From NCBI RefSeq assembly GCF_002858745.1, contig NZ_PJRO01000012.1, positions 124,001 through 188,000 of the forward strand: 64,000 nt of DNA. The letters are read 5' to 3'. Position numbers and translations under genes: made by a program. The notes under the pieces are model-generated. The model searched no databases, had not been told where the DNA came from, and saw only the letters and a list, made by a program, of their open reading frames with translations. This DNA comes from Mesorhizobium loti (lineage in GTDB: Bacteria; Pseudomonadota; Alphaproteobacteria; Rhizobiales; Rhizobiaceae). Every line of letters starts with the position of its first letter. The first letter of the stretch is position 1. Positions 1-7,735 of this stretch are shown here, piece after piece.

Positions 1-111
1 GGCACGCTGGCTGGCATCGGTGAGATCGCCAAGGAAGTGTTCAAGGGCGACGGCTCGGGCACGCAGAGGCAGGCGGCACGCCCGCCGCTGGTGCGCCCGA
101 ACGATAGCTGA
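1..111 (+). CDS. Band-7/SPFH protein, C-terminal end only (partial)
   Basis: Only the last 36 codons are in the window, so the gene starts upstream. The visible tail runs GTLAGIGEIAKEVF and then a charged, proline-rich end (RPPLVRPND). A short alpha-helical segment followed by a low-complexity tail is what stomatin/QmcA-type SPFH proteins have at their C-terminus. The main argument is context: the stop at 109-111 is 16 bp from an NfeD gene, and SPFH and NfeD proteins are a classic membrane-associated pair. The family assignment is inferred from this neighbour and cannot be proved from the fragment. Confidence 0.6.
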   Translation, partial: GTLAGIGEIAKEVFKGDGSGTQRQAARPPLVRPNDS

Positions 112-127
112 CCGCGGAGCCTGACCC

Positions 128-592
128 ATGCTGCAGCGTCTTGTCCTCGAACTCGGCCCCTGGAACTGGATGGTTCTCGGTTTCGTGCTGCTGGTGGCGG
201 AAATCCTCGCTCCTGGCGTCTTCCTTTTATGGATCGGCATAGCCGCGCTGCTGATTGGCGCGGCATCGCTTGTCCTTTGGGATGCCGCCTTCTGGACCTG
301 GCAGGCGCAGGTGCTGTCTTTCCTCCTCCTGGCACTCTTGTCGGCTTATGCCGGAAAACGCTTCTTCAGCAGCGCGCGCGACGGCAGTGATCAGCCGCTG
401 CTCAACCGGCGTGGTGAACAGATGATCGGCCGTACAGCCACACTGACCGAGCCGATCCGCGAAGGTCGTGGCCGCATTCAGCTCGGTGATACGCTGTGGC
501 GTGTCTCCGGACCTGATCTGCCGGCGGGTGAACGTGTGCGGGTAACGGGTGCAGCGGAAACCGATCTGGAACTGACCGTCGAGAAGATCTGA
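128..592 (+). CDS. NfeD family membrane protein
   Basis: 154 aa. Three or so hydrophobic segments fill residues 10-80 (WMVLGFVLLVAEILAPG, LLWIGIAALLIGAASLVL, VLSFLLLALLSAYAG). A soluble C-terminal OB-fold-like domain follows from about residue 90 (NRRGEQMIGRTATL, then RVRVTGA and LELTVEKI), the usual layout of short NfeD proteins (NfeD1b/YbbK-partner type). Such proteins act with SPFH proteins in membrane microdomains and quality control. It sits directly behind the partial SPFH gene, so the two are probably co-transcribed. Length is normal for the family. Confidence 0.88.
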   Translation: MLQRLVLELGPWNWMVLGFVLLVAEILAPGVFLLWIGIAALLIGAASLVLWDAAFWTWQAQVLSFLLLALLSAYAGKRFFSSARDGSDQPLLNRRGEQMIGRTATLTEPIREGRGRIQLGDTLWRVSGPDLPAGERVRVTGAAETDLELTVEKI

Positions 593-754
593 CTACCTGC
601 TGGCCAATCCGGCGACGTCGAGTTGGCGCAGGAGCTTTTCCCGCAGCGCTTCGAAATCGGATACGAACCAGATCGACTTGCCCTTATTGGTTTCGCGCAC
701 GAAGTCGCGCAGAGGGCCGCTGCGTTCGAGCGCGGCAGCAATGTCGCCGACGTA
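593..754 (-). pseudogene. Possible 3' remnant of an unidentified gene
   Basis: Between nfeD and kdsD the minus strand reads a 53-codon open stretch ending in TAG at 593-595. The translation is protein-like: YVGDIAAALERSGPLRDF, then ETNKGKSIWFVSDFEAL and a helical end KLLRQLDVAGLASR. There is no ATG, GTG or TTG with a ribosome site at its 5' side, and the open frame simply runs into the end of kdsD in another phase. I read it as the tail of a gene whose 5' part was lost when kdsD was joined here. I do not recognise the family. It could also be chance coding-like composition. Confidence 0.35.
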
Positions 755-759
755 ATAAA

Positions 760-1761
760 TTAGGCTGCACCGATGCGGAACAGATCGTGGAAGTGCACGA
801 GACCGACCGGCATCCCATTTTCGACCACCACCAGCGCACCGATATTGTGCTTGTTGATCAAGCCGATCGCCGCCCCTGCCATCAGGCTGGGCTCGATTGT
901 CTTCGGTGAACGGGTCATGACATCGTCAACGGTGGTCTCGGCGAGATTACGGTGCAGATTGCGGCCGAGATCGCCGTCCGTGATGATGCCGACCAGCTTA
1001 CCGGCGCCATCTGTCACGCACACGCAACCCACTTTCTTGTCCGCCAGCGTCTTCACCGCTTCCGGCATCTTGGTGCCGAGCGGAACGAGCGGGACCTGAT
1101 CACCGGTACGCATGATCTCGGAGATCAGCGTCAGATTGGCGCCGAGCTGGCCGCCCGGATGGAAAGTGCGGAAGTGATCGGGGGTAAAGCCGCGTGCCTC
1201 CAGCAGCGCAATTGCCAGCGCATCGCCCATAACCAGCTGCAGCAGCGTCGAAGTGGTTGGAGCCAATCCATGCGGGCAGGCTTCCGGTGTCTTCGGTAGC
1301 GCCAGCACCACATCGGCCGCGCGCCCCAGGGCCGACTTCTCGCCCGATGTCAGCCCGATCAGCGGGATCGAAAAGCGCCGTGAGTAGGCGATGATGCTTT
1401 TCAGCTCCGCGCTCTCGCCCGACCAGGACAACGCAATGATGGCATCATCCGGCGCGATCATGCCGAGATCGCCGTGGGTCGCCTCGGCAGCGTGCACGAA
1501 GAAGGCCGGCGTACCGGTGGAGGCGAGCGTGGCAGCGATCTTGGAACCGATATGGCCACTCTTGCCAACGCCGGTGACGATGACGCGCCCGGTGATCCGC
1601 GACAAGATATCGACAGCCTGCGCGAAAGGCTCGGCAAGGCCGTTCTCCAGCACGGCGCTGAGCGCAGCCAGGCCAGCCTGTTCGGTGGCGACCGTTCTGA
1701 GCGCCGAAGCGATGGCGGCCTGACGATCCGCCGGCTTCTTTTTCAAGCTTGCAGCATGCAT
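760..1761 (-). CDS. kdsD: Arabinose-5-phosphate isomerase, KdsD/KpsF/GutQ family
   Basis: 333 aa, the normal family length. It interconverts D-ribulose-5-phosphate and D-arabinose-5-phosphate, the first step to Kdo for LPS inner core or capsule. An N-terminal SIS domain (about residues 45-185) carries TGVGKSGHIGSKIA near residue 63, the active-site HAAEATHGDLGM near 90-101 and ALSWSGES near 110. Two CBS modules follow (about 210-330; KKVGCVCVTD, GIITDGDLGR, NIGALVVVENGMPVG). The ATG at 1761 gives a typical N-terminus. Its neighbours are outer-membrane and nucleotide-sugar genes, which fits envelope glycan synthesis. Whether it is the LPS enzyme or a capsule-specific paralogue cannot be told here. 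Confidence 0.93.
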   Translation of the reverse strand: MHAASLKKKPADRQAAIASALRTVATEQAGLAALSAVLENGLAEPFAQAVDILSRITGRVIVTGVGKSGHIGSKIAATLASTGTPAFFVHAAEATHGDLGMIAPDDAIIALSWSGESAELKSIIAYSRRFSIPLIGLTSGEKSALGRAADVVLALPKTPEACPHGLAPTTSTLLQLVMGDALAIALLEARGFTPDHFRTFHPGGQLGANLTLISEIMRTGDQVPLVPLGTKMPEAVKTLADKKVGCVCVTDGAGKLVGIITDGDLGRNLHRNLAETTVDDVMTRSPKTIEPSLMAGAAIGLINKHNIGALVVVENGMPVGLVHFHDLFRIGAA

Positions 1762-1832
1762 GGACGAAGCGATTATCCTTTCCGGCTCCGTCTGTCCATT
1801 TCATTCGTTTGCCGGCCACAAGGCACCCGAAC

Positions 1833-1849
1833 CTAACACTCCATTAACC
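1833..1849 (+). promoter_or_regulatory. Possible CtrA box upstream of the beta-barrel gene
   Basis: CTAA, seven bases, then TTAACC (1844-1849, continuing AT): this matches the alphaproteobacterial CtrA consensus TTAA-N7-TTAAC with one mismatch in the left half. It lies about 40-80 bp upstream of the possible starts at 1888 and 1912, in the intergenic space shared with kdsD. This is a motif match only. Confidence 0.4.
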
Positions 1850-1887
1850 ATCCCAATTTACGGTTCGGTAAGCATGGCGCCAGGGGT

Positions 1888-3813
1888 GTGCGTCGCAAAC
1901 GTGTGGTAACGATGTCGCGGGCCCAGCCTGACCGAAGCAGCCAAGGAAAGACGGCCGCCAGCGCTTTGCTGCTGGCCGCAACGGCTTTGCCCTTGCTGGT
2001 GGCATCACCTGCCTCTGCCCAGCAACTCAATTTGCGTGGTCCGCTCAACGAGCAGTTCGTCGCGCAGAACCAGCCTGGCGGTTTGCCGCCGGCGGGCCAG
2101 CCCGGCGCCAACGGCCTGCCGCCGCTTAATCGCACACCGGGTGCCTTGCCACCGGCGATGGCACCGGCAGCAGGCATCCCGAACCCAGCCTATCAGCCTG
2201 CCAGCCCGGGCGCACTGCCGGACGACCCCGACGCATTGGGTGCCGCGCCGTTTGACGGTCCCGGCCAATTGAACGCCGCCGGCAATCCGGTTCAGCCTGG
2301 AGCAGCCGGAGCGAATGGGCTCGGCACAGCACTGGCCGCGGATCCCTTCGCGGACCCGGCAGCCTCGGCAACCCGGCGCCAGGCGGGCACCGCTGCAGGA
2401 AGACGGCCTGCAGATGCCAATCTCCAGGGCACAGCTCCGGCCGGACAACGCGGCCGTAGCAATGCGACAACTGCACAAGAAGGCGAACAGGGCAATCGGG
2501 CCACAACACGGCGCAACGCAGCCCGCCGACCCGGAGCGACGGCAGCCGCAACGGCGGCGGAACCGGAAGTCGACCGCAACGTTCGCACCGAAACGATTGA
2601 TGCGGCAGATCGCGCTCCGCTCGATCCACGCGCGGCCCGCACCGGAGCAATCGAAGGCGGTGTCCTCCGACGGGACGACACGCCCTATGCTCCGCTCGGC
2701 ATCAAGGTCGGCACCTTCACGCTGAGGCCCTCCTTGGAGCAAGGCGTGCTTGCCACTTCGAATGCCAACAACAGTGCCTCCGGCGAATCGGCGACTATCT
2801 CGCAAAGCACCCTGCGCCTCAACGCGACGTCCGACTGGGCCACCAATTCGGCCGTTGTCGACGGCAATTTCAACTACCAAAAAAGTCTTTCCGGCCAGGA
2901 GCTCAAGGAATGGCGCGGTAACCTGCAAGGCACGCTCAATGTCGATCTCGATCACGACTGGCGTGCCATTGGCAGACTTGGTTTCGATACCGCTCCGGAA
3001 GGAGCGACCTCACCTGAAGGCGTACCGGGCGCGATCACGCAACCGCAGCGCAAGACCTTCGAGGGCAGCCTTGCTCTGCAGAAGGAAGTCGGCAAGCTGC
3101 GCCTCGGCCTGACCGGTGCAGCCGAGCGCAGCATCTTCGGCGATGCGACGCTTGGCGACGGTACGATCCAGTCCCAGGAAACACGCAACTCGACGCTCTA
3201 CACCACCACGTTGCGCGGGGGCTACCAGATATCGCCGGCGCTGACCCCCTTTGCGGAGGTCGAAATCGGCCGGCGCGCCTTTGACGAAACGGTCGATCTC
3301 AGCGGCTATGAGCGCTCATCCAAACGGCTCGGTCTGCGCGGTGGCGTGGAGCTCGACATGGGCGAGAAGCTGAACGGCGAGATGTCCGTCGGCTGGCTGC
3401 GCCAGAGTTTCGACGACAGCCGCCTGCTTCCGGTTTCAGGCGCAACGGTGGCCGCGGACCTGCGCTGGTCGCCCGTACGCGGCACCATCATCGGGTTCAA
3501 CGGCCAAACTGTCCTGGAAGACACCACCACGCCCGGCCAGAGTGGTTCAGTGCTCTACACATCGGGCATCACCCTGCAACGCGAGATGCGGGCCAATCTC
3601 ACCGGCAACGCCGCTTTGGGTTTGTCCTATCGTGACTACAAGGGCATCGGCGACCATGACTTGATCTACAGCGCCCAGGTCGGCGCGACATGGTGGCTCA
3701 ACCGCTATCTCGGACTGACATCTTATGTGCGTCACGAGCGGCTGACCAGCAGCATCGAGAACCGCGACAGCAAGACCAACAGCGTGTATCTCGGCCTCAC
3801 CGTCCAGCGGTAA
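1888..3813 (+). CDS. Outer membrane beta-barrel protein (BBP2-type)
   Basis: 641 aa. A Sec signal peptide is clear (hydrophobic ALLLAATALPLLVA, cleavage after SPASA before QQ). A long Ala/Pro/Gly/Gln-rich linker covers about residues 45-240, rich in PGALPP, PAS and RR segments. The last 380 or so residues alternate amphipathic strands (GTFTLRPSLEQGVLATSN, SVGWLRQSFDD, TSYVRHERLTSSI) and end in YLGLTVQR, typical of beta-barrels of the putative porin 2 group. The GTG at 1888 follows a weak AGGGG; an in-frame ATG at 1912 also leaves a complete signal peptide. It faces galU convergently and probably serves surface polysaccharide or the general envelope, but no substrate can be inferred. Confidence 0.8.
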   Translation: MRRKRVVTMSRAQPDRSSQGKTAASALLLAATALPLLVASPASAQQLNLRGPLNEQFVAQNQPGGLPPAGQPGANGLPPLNRTPGALPPAMAPAAGIPNPAYQPASPGALPDDPDALGAAPFDGPGQLNAAGNPVQPGAAGANGLGTALAADPFADPAASATRRQAGTAAGRRPADANLQGTAPAGQRGRSNATTAQEGEQGNRATTRRNAARRPGATAAATAAEPEVDRNVRTETIDAADRAPLDPRAARTGAIEGGVLRRDDTPYAPLGIKVGTFTLRPSLEQGVLATSNANNSASGESATISQSTLRLNATSDWATNSAVVDGNFNYQKSLSGQELKEWRGNLQGTLNVDLDHDWRAIGRLGFDTAPEGATSPEGVPGAITQPQRKTFEGSLALQKEVGKLRLGLTGAAERSIFGDATLGDGTIQSQETRNSTLYTTTLRGGYQISPALTPFAEVEIGRRAFDETVDLSGYERSSKRLGLRGGVELDMGEKLNGEMSVGWLRQSFDDSRLLPVSGATVAADLRWSPVRGTIIGFNGQTVLEDTTTPGQSGSVLYTSGITLQREMRANLTGNAALGLSYRDYKGIGDHDLIYSAQVGATWWLNRYLGLTSYVRHERLTSSIENRDSKTNSVYLGLTVQR

Positions 3814-3852
3814 GGTCGACGTCACCGTTGCCACTCGCCGCAAAGAGCATCC

Positions 3853-3873
3853 GGCCGGGCGCCGAACCCGGCC
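3853..3873. terminator. Convergent hairpin between barrel gene and galU
   Basis: A 7-bp GC stem, GGCCGGG (3853-3859) with CCCGGCC (3867-3873), in the 74-bp gap between two genes facing each other. It has no U-tract on either side, so it may work as a bidirectional 3' end or protective stem instead of a classical intrinsic terminator. Confidence 0.5.
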
Positions 3874-3887
3874 GATGGCAACAATCC

Positions 3888-4793
3888 TCAGACAGCGGAA
3901 GTCTTGATCCCGACGCTCTCGAATTCGTCCAGCAGTGCGCGGATGACACCGGCCATGCTGCTGTCGGTGCCCTCGCGCCACAATGCGAAGGCGACATTGG
4001 CCTCGACGAAACCTTCCGGCGAGCCGCAATCGAAGGTACGGCCGCGATAGTGATAGCCGTAGAATGACTGCTTGTTCATCAGCTTCAGCATACCATCGGT
4101 CAGCTGGATCTCGTTGCCGGCGCCGCGCTCCTGGCTTTCCAAGATCCGGAATATCTCCGGCTGCAGGATATAGCGGCCGTTGATGTAGAAATTCGACGGT
4201 GCGGTGCCTTTCTTCGGCTTCTCAACCATCTCGGTGATATGGAAGCCGGTATGGGTATCTTTGCCGCGGCCGACGATACCGTACTTATGCGCTTCGGCGG
4301 GATCGCATTCCTGCACCGCGATGATGTTGTTGCCGGTCTCCTCGTAAAGCTCGACCATGTCCTTCATGCAGCTCTTCTGCGACTGCATGATCATGTCGGG
4401 CAGCAAGAGTGCGAAAGGTTCGTCGCCGACCAGTTCGCGCGCGCACCAGACAGCATGACCAAGTCCCATTGGCACCTGCTGGCGGGTAAACGAGGTTTGC
4501 CCCGGCGCCGGCTGCAGGCGCTGCAAGCGCTCCAGCACCTGATCCTTGCCGCGCTGGGCGAGCGTGTCATAAAGCTCGAATTGCACATCGAAATGATCTT
4601 CGATCACCGCCTTGTTGCGTCCGGTGACGAAAATGAAGTGTTCGATGCCGGCTTCCCGCGCCTCGTCGACCACATACTGGATGACAGGTTTGTCGACGAC
4701 GGTCAGCATTTCCTTCGGAATGGCCTTGGTTGCGGGAAGAAAGCGCGTGCCGAGGCCAGCGACTGGAAAAACTGCCTTTCTGACTTTTTTCAT
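3888..4793 (-). CDS. galU: UTP--glucose-1-phosphate uridylyltransferase
   Basis: 301 aa. Makes UDP-glucose from UTP and glucose-1-phosphate for exopolysaccharide, LPS and glucans. The nucleotide-binding start FPVAGLGTRFLPATKAIPKEM is at residues 9-29, followed by PVIQYVVDEA, HFIFVTGRNK, a PDMI metal region, IVEKP-like MVEKPKKG and the late FDCGSPEGF. The start at 4793 (MKKVRKAV) is chosen because it is the family N-terminus and is preceded by GGTGG; an upstream in-frame ATG at 4895 would add 34 residues with no family counterpart. Expressed on its own strand between two plus-strand envelope genes. Confidence 0.95.
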   Translation of the reverse strand: MKKVRKAVFPVAGLGTRFLPATKAIPKEMLTVVDKPVIQYVVDEAREAGIEHFIFVTGRNKAVIEDHFDVQFELYDTLAQRGKDQVLERLQRLQPAPGQTSFTRQQVPMGLGHAVWCARELVGDEPFALLLPDMIMQSQKSCMKDMVELYEETGNNIIAVQECDPAEAHKYGIVGRGKDTHTGFHITEMVEKPKKGTAPSNFYINGRYILQPEIFRILESQERGAGNEIQLTDGMLKLMNKQSFYGYHYRGRTFDCGSPEGFVEANVAFALWREGTDSSMAGVIRALLDEFESVGIKTSAV

Positions 4794-4993
4794 CGATCCA
4801 CCATCCGTTTGCGGTGACAATACTTTTGCCGGGACACTTTCACGCCGGAATTGAAGACTAGTGAACGGCCAGGGGCTTCCTGTCAAAATTTCCATCGGTC
4901 GTGTTTTTTTGTAGCCCGGCCGCTCTATGGTAAACCAAATCCTAACCGGGTTCGGTGATGAATGCTCTTCCTGCGATGAAAATGGAGGACATG

Positions 4994-6319
4994 ATGCCCT
5001 TTCGCACCGCCGCTAGAGCGTTTCCGTTCTTCACGGAAACGCGGAAGCGCTTTAGCTCTTTGTTTTTACACAATTCCGGACGCAAAACCGCTGCGCACTT
5101 TTGCTGGAATTGCTCTAAGCGCCTTGCCAGTCTTGCCACTGCCTCGGCGCTGTCGATTGCCCTGTTGATGCCTGCGGCCCCAGCGTGGGCCGATGCCGGC
5201 TTCCGCAACTGGATTGCCTCGTTCCGCGCCACCGCCGTTCAGTCTGGCGTATCCGGCGCCGTCTATGATGACGCGTTCCGCAACATCAAGGATCCCGACC
5301 TGGAAGTGCTTGAGAAGGCGCGTTTCCAGCCCGAATTCACCGCTCCGGCCTGGGATTATTTCGACAATCGCGTGCACGAGCAGTCGATTGCCAACGGTCA
5401 GGCCATGGCCCGCAAATGGAAGCCGTGGCTGGACAAGATCGAGGCCCGTTTCGGCGTCGACCGCTACATTCTGCTCGCAATCTGGTCGATGGAATCGAAT
5501 TACGGCGAGATGCTGAAGCGCGATGATGTCATGCGCAACGTCATCCGTTCGCTGGCGACGCTTGGCTATGGCGACAAGAAGCGGTCGAAATTCGCCCGCA
5601 CCCAGTTGATCGCAGCACTCAAGATCCTGCAGACCGGCGACATCGATGAAAGCCACCTGCAAGGCTCGTGGGCCGGCGCCATGGGTCACACCCAGTTTAT
5701 TCCGACCAGCTACCAGGCCTATGCCGTCGACTTCGACGGCAACGGCCGCCGCGACATCTGGACTTCCGTACCGGACGCGCTGGCCACCGCCGCGAATCTC
5801 CTGAAGAAGAACGGTTGGCAGGCCGGCAAGACCTGGGGTTACGAGGTGACCCTGCCCGACGGCAAGATGCCGGGCGGCTCGATATCGCTGTCCAAATGGC
5901 AGTCACTCGGCGTTGCCCGCGCCAACGGCAAGGCTTTCCGCAATGGCGGCGACAAGGCAGACCTGAAACTGCCGGGTGGCCGTGAGGGCCCGGCGTTCCT
6001 GGTGACCCGCAACTTCTCCGTCATCAAGCGCTATAACAACGCCGACAAGTACGCTTTCGCTGTCGGGCTGCTTGCGGACCAGATCGCGGGCTATGGAACG
6101 CTGGTGAACGACTGGAGCCGCCCCTTCACCAAGCTGAGCTTCGCCGAAAAGCAGGAACTGCAGCAGCGCCTGGCTGACCATGGCTATTACGCCGGCAATT
6201 TCGACGGCAAGATCGGCCAGGCTTCCAAGGACGCCATCATGGCCTATCAGTCCAAGGTCGGCTTGACCCCGGACGGCAATCCCAGCATGGAAGTGCTGAA
6301 GACGCTGCGGCGGCGCTAA
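4994..6319 (+). CDS. Lytic murein transglycosylase with a repeat-encoded N-terminal insert
   Basis: 441 aa from the ATG at 4994, which has GGAGG five bases upstream. The catalytic domain is of the MltB/SLT_2 kind: ILLAIWSMESNYGEM with Glu167, GSWAGAMGHTQFIPTSY, DFDGNGRRDIW and WGYEV. A peptidoglycan-binding module ends the protein (QRLADHGYYAGNFDGKIG... LTPDG). It cleaves the MurNAc-GlcNAc bond in the periplasm. The signal peptide hydrophobic core (LASLATASALSIALLMPAAPAWA) begins only at about residue 44. Residues 7-42 are encoded by a copy of a dispersed palindromic repeat (5014-5117) that reads through in frame. The n-region is therefore unusually long, and export efficiency or the real start may be affected. 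Confidence 0.88.
   Translation: MPFRTAARAFPFFTETRKRFSSLFLHNSGRKTAAHFCWNCSKRLASLATASALSIALLMPAAPAWADAGFRNWIASFRATAVQSGVSGAVYDDAFRNIKDPDLEVLEKARFQPEFTAPAWDYFDNRVHEQSIANGQAMARKWKPWLDKIEARFGVDRYILLAIWSMESNYGEMLKRDDVMRNVIRSLATLGYGDKKRSKFARTQLIAALKILQTGDIDESHLQGSWAGAMGHTQFIPTSYQAYAVDFDGNGRRDIWTSVPDALATAANLLKKNGWQAGKTWGYEVTLPDGKMPGGSISLSKWQSLGVARANGKAFRNGGDKADLKLPGGREGPAFLVTRNFSVIKRYNNADKYAFAVGLLADQIAGYGTLVNDWSRPFTKLSFAEKQELQQRLADHGYYAGNFDGKIGQASKDAIMAYQSKVGLTPDGNPSMEVLKTLRRR
5014..5117 (+). repeat. Bipartite palindromic repeat, copy A (inside a gene)
   Basis: About 104 bp: left palindrome AGAGCGTTTCCG...ACGGAAACGCGGAAGCGCT, spacer AGCTCTTTGTTTTTAC, right palindrome CAATTCCGGACG...GCTGGAATTG, ending GCTCTA. 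The same element recurs at 18620-18721 and 34346-34446. This copy lies in frame in the lytic transglycosylase gene. It resembles the rhizobial intergenic mosaic class in size and build; membership of a named family is not established here. Confidence 0.85.
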
Positions 6320-6365
6320 AGCATGATCCCGAAAAGTTGCAGACTTTTCGGACAAAGATCACGCG
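6320..6365 (+). repeat. Diverged rhizobial palindrome after the transglycosylase gene
   Basis: Nested inverted repeat starting one base after the stop codon: inner stem CCGAAAAGT (6329-6337) with ACTTTTCGG (6343-6351), outer arms GCATGATC (6321-6328) with GATCACGC (6357-6364), one mismatch. It matches the GCATGATCCCGAAAAGT-type palindrome I know as frequent in Rhizobium and Mesorhizobium intergenic DNA. It may end the upstream transcript. Confidence 0.7.
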
Positions 6366-6448
6366 ACAAGGTAAAAACAGCCGCTGGTACCTGAAGAAGG
6401 AGCGATCCGGCCTGATCGGATCGCCCATGTCGGAAACGGAGAGGCAGC

Positions 6449-7663
6449 TTGGCGGCGGCAACGCGCTTGATGGCAAGACTACGCCGGCTGCCGTTGCTCT
6501 TCGTCGCGGTGGCCGTTCTGATCGTCGGCATTGCTGCCACGGCCCATGCCCCAGCCTTCGCTCAGGAAGAAGAAGCGCGGCCCTGGTCGCTGCGCGACCT
6601 GTTCTTCCCTCGCCGCAGCGATCGAGTGGCACCGCCGCCGGAGAACCGCTTCCCGGCCCGGCCGAAAAAGAAGAAGCCCGTCGTGCGCAAGCCAGCCGAG
6701 CCACAGGTGCCGCTTGTCGAAAAGACCACCGATGCCCGCACCATCCTGGTCATCGGTGACTTCATGGCGAGCGGCCTTGCCGAAGGGCTGAACGAGGTCT
6801 TCGCCAACAATCCCGCCATCCGTGTCGCCGACAAGGCCAAGGGCTCCTCCGGCTTCGTTCGCGACGATGTCTACAACTGGCCTCTGGAAATCCCGGCACT
6901 GCTGGCAACCGAGAAGCCGGCTGCCATCATCGTGATGATGGGTTCGAACGACCGCCAGCAAATGAAAGTAGGAGAAGAACGCGAGCAGCCACGCACCGAA
7001 GTCTGGACGAAGGCCTATGAGCTGCGCACCGAGGCGCTGGCAAAAGCCCTGGCGGGTTCCAGGATCCCCTATCTGTGGGTCGGCATGCCGGCTTTCAAGA
7101 CGCAGAAAATGACCGCCGACATGCTTGCCTTCAACGGCATCTATCGCGCGGCCGCAGAGACCTATGGTGGCGAGTTCGTCGACATCTGGGATGGTTTCGT
7201 CGACGAGAACGGCGCGTTTGTCTCGACCGGTCCCGACGTCAACGGCCAGCCGGTGCGCCTGCGCGCCGACGACGGCATCAACCTGACCCGTGGCGGCAAA
7301 CGCAAGCTGGCCTTCTATGCCGAAAAACCCGTGATGAAGATCCTCGGCTTGTCCACACCGACAGCGCCGGCGTCCCTGCCGACCGGCCCGTTGCCTTCCA
7401 GTCAACCGGCGACACCAGCCGCGCCCATGCCCGTTGACCGCACCGAACCGATCGCGCTTGGCGATCCGGCGCTCGACGGGGGAACGGAATTGCTGGGTGC
7501 AACGCCACCGGCAAAGCCTGCCCTCATACTTCCAGGCGAAAAGCTGGCCGTCCAGGGTATTGCCCCTGCTGCATCGCCCGGCCGCGCCGACGACTTCGGT
7601 GGGCCAGCGGCGAGCGTGCCGGCACGAGAGACGACCAATGCGATCAAGCGGAATAGCGAATAG
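6449..7663 (+). CDS. SGNH/DUF459-type periplasmic protein, probably catalytically altered
   Basis: 404 aa. A signal anchor or peptide (PLLFVAVAVLIVGIAATAHAPAFA, about 14-38) precedes a basic linker (ARPKKKKPVVRKP) and an SGNH-like domain from about residue 97. Block I reads VIGDFMASGLAEGL (Phe105 where GDSL enzymes have Ser), block III MMGSNDRQ (Asn167), and block V DDGINLTRGG (Asn278 where the usual motif has His). The tail from residue 300 is Pro/Ala-rich. The TTG at 6449 is used because GGAGAGG precedes it; an ATG at 6470 is the alternative. The stop codon lies inside a heptanucleotide repeat array. Related proteins act on cell-envelope glycans, but here enzyme activity is doubtful. Confidence 0.75.
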   Translation: MAAATRLMARLRRLPLLFVAVAVLIVGIAATAHAPAFAQEEEARPWSLRDLFFPRRSDRVAPPPENRFPARPKKKKPVVRKPAEPQVPLVEKTTDARTILVIGDFMASGLAEGLNEVFANNPAIRVADKAKGSSGFVRDDVYNWPLEIPALLATEKPAAIIVMMGSNDRQQMKVGEEREQPRTEVWTKAYELRTEALAKALAGSRIPYLWVGMPAFKTQKMTADMLAFNGIYRAAAETYGGEFVDIWDGFVDENGAFVSTGPDVNGQPVRLRADDGINLTRGGKRKLAFYAEKPVMKILGLSTPTAPASLPTGPLPSSQPATPAAPMPVDRTEPIALGDPALDGGTELLGATPPAKPALILPGEKLAVQGIAPAASPGRADDFGGPAASVPARETTNAIKRNSE

Positions 7664-7732
7664 CGAATAGCGAATAGCGAATAGCGAATATAGGTCGTAT
7701 CCCTACTGGCTATTCGCTACTCACCATTCGCT
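7651..7732. repeat. Tandem GAATAGC heptamer array with inverted partner
   Basis: Five perfect copies of GAATAGC run from 7651 to 7685, then a degenerate GAATATA. After a short spacer, the inverse (GGCTATTCGCTAC at 7708-7720, CATTCGCT at 7725-7732) appears. The array supplies the stop codon of the DUF459 gene and reaches within a few bases of the gltD stop, so the convergent gene ends are separated almost only by repeat. A related degenerate patch is at 21760-21790. Confidence 0.8.
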
Positions 7733-7735
7733 CTT

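Noticed and set aside
4930..4948. TAAACC...CTAACC as a second CtrA box before the transglycosylase gene
   Set aside because: Spacing to fit TTAA-N7-TTAAC needs two or more mismatches; too weak to call.
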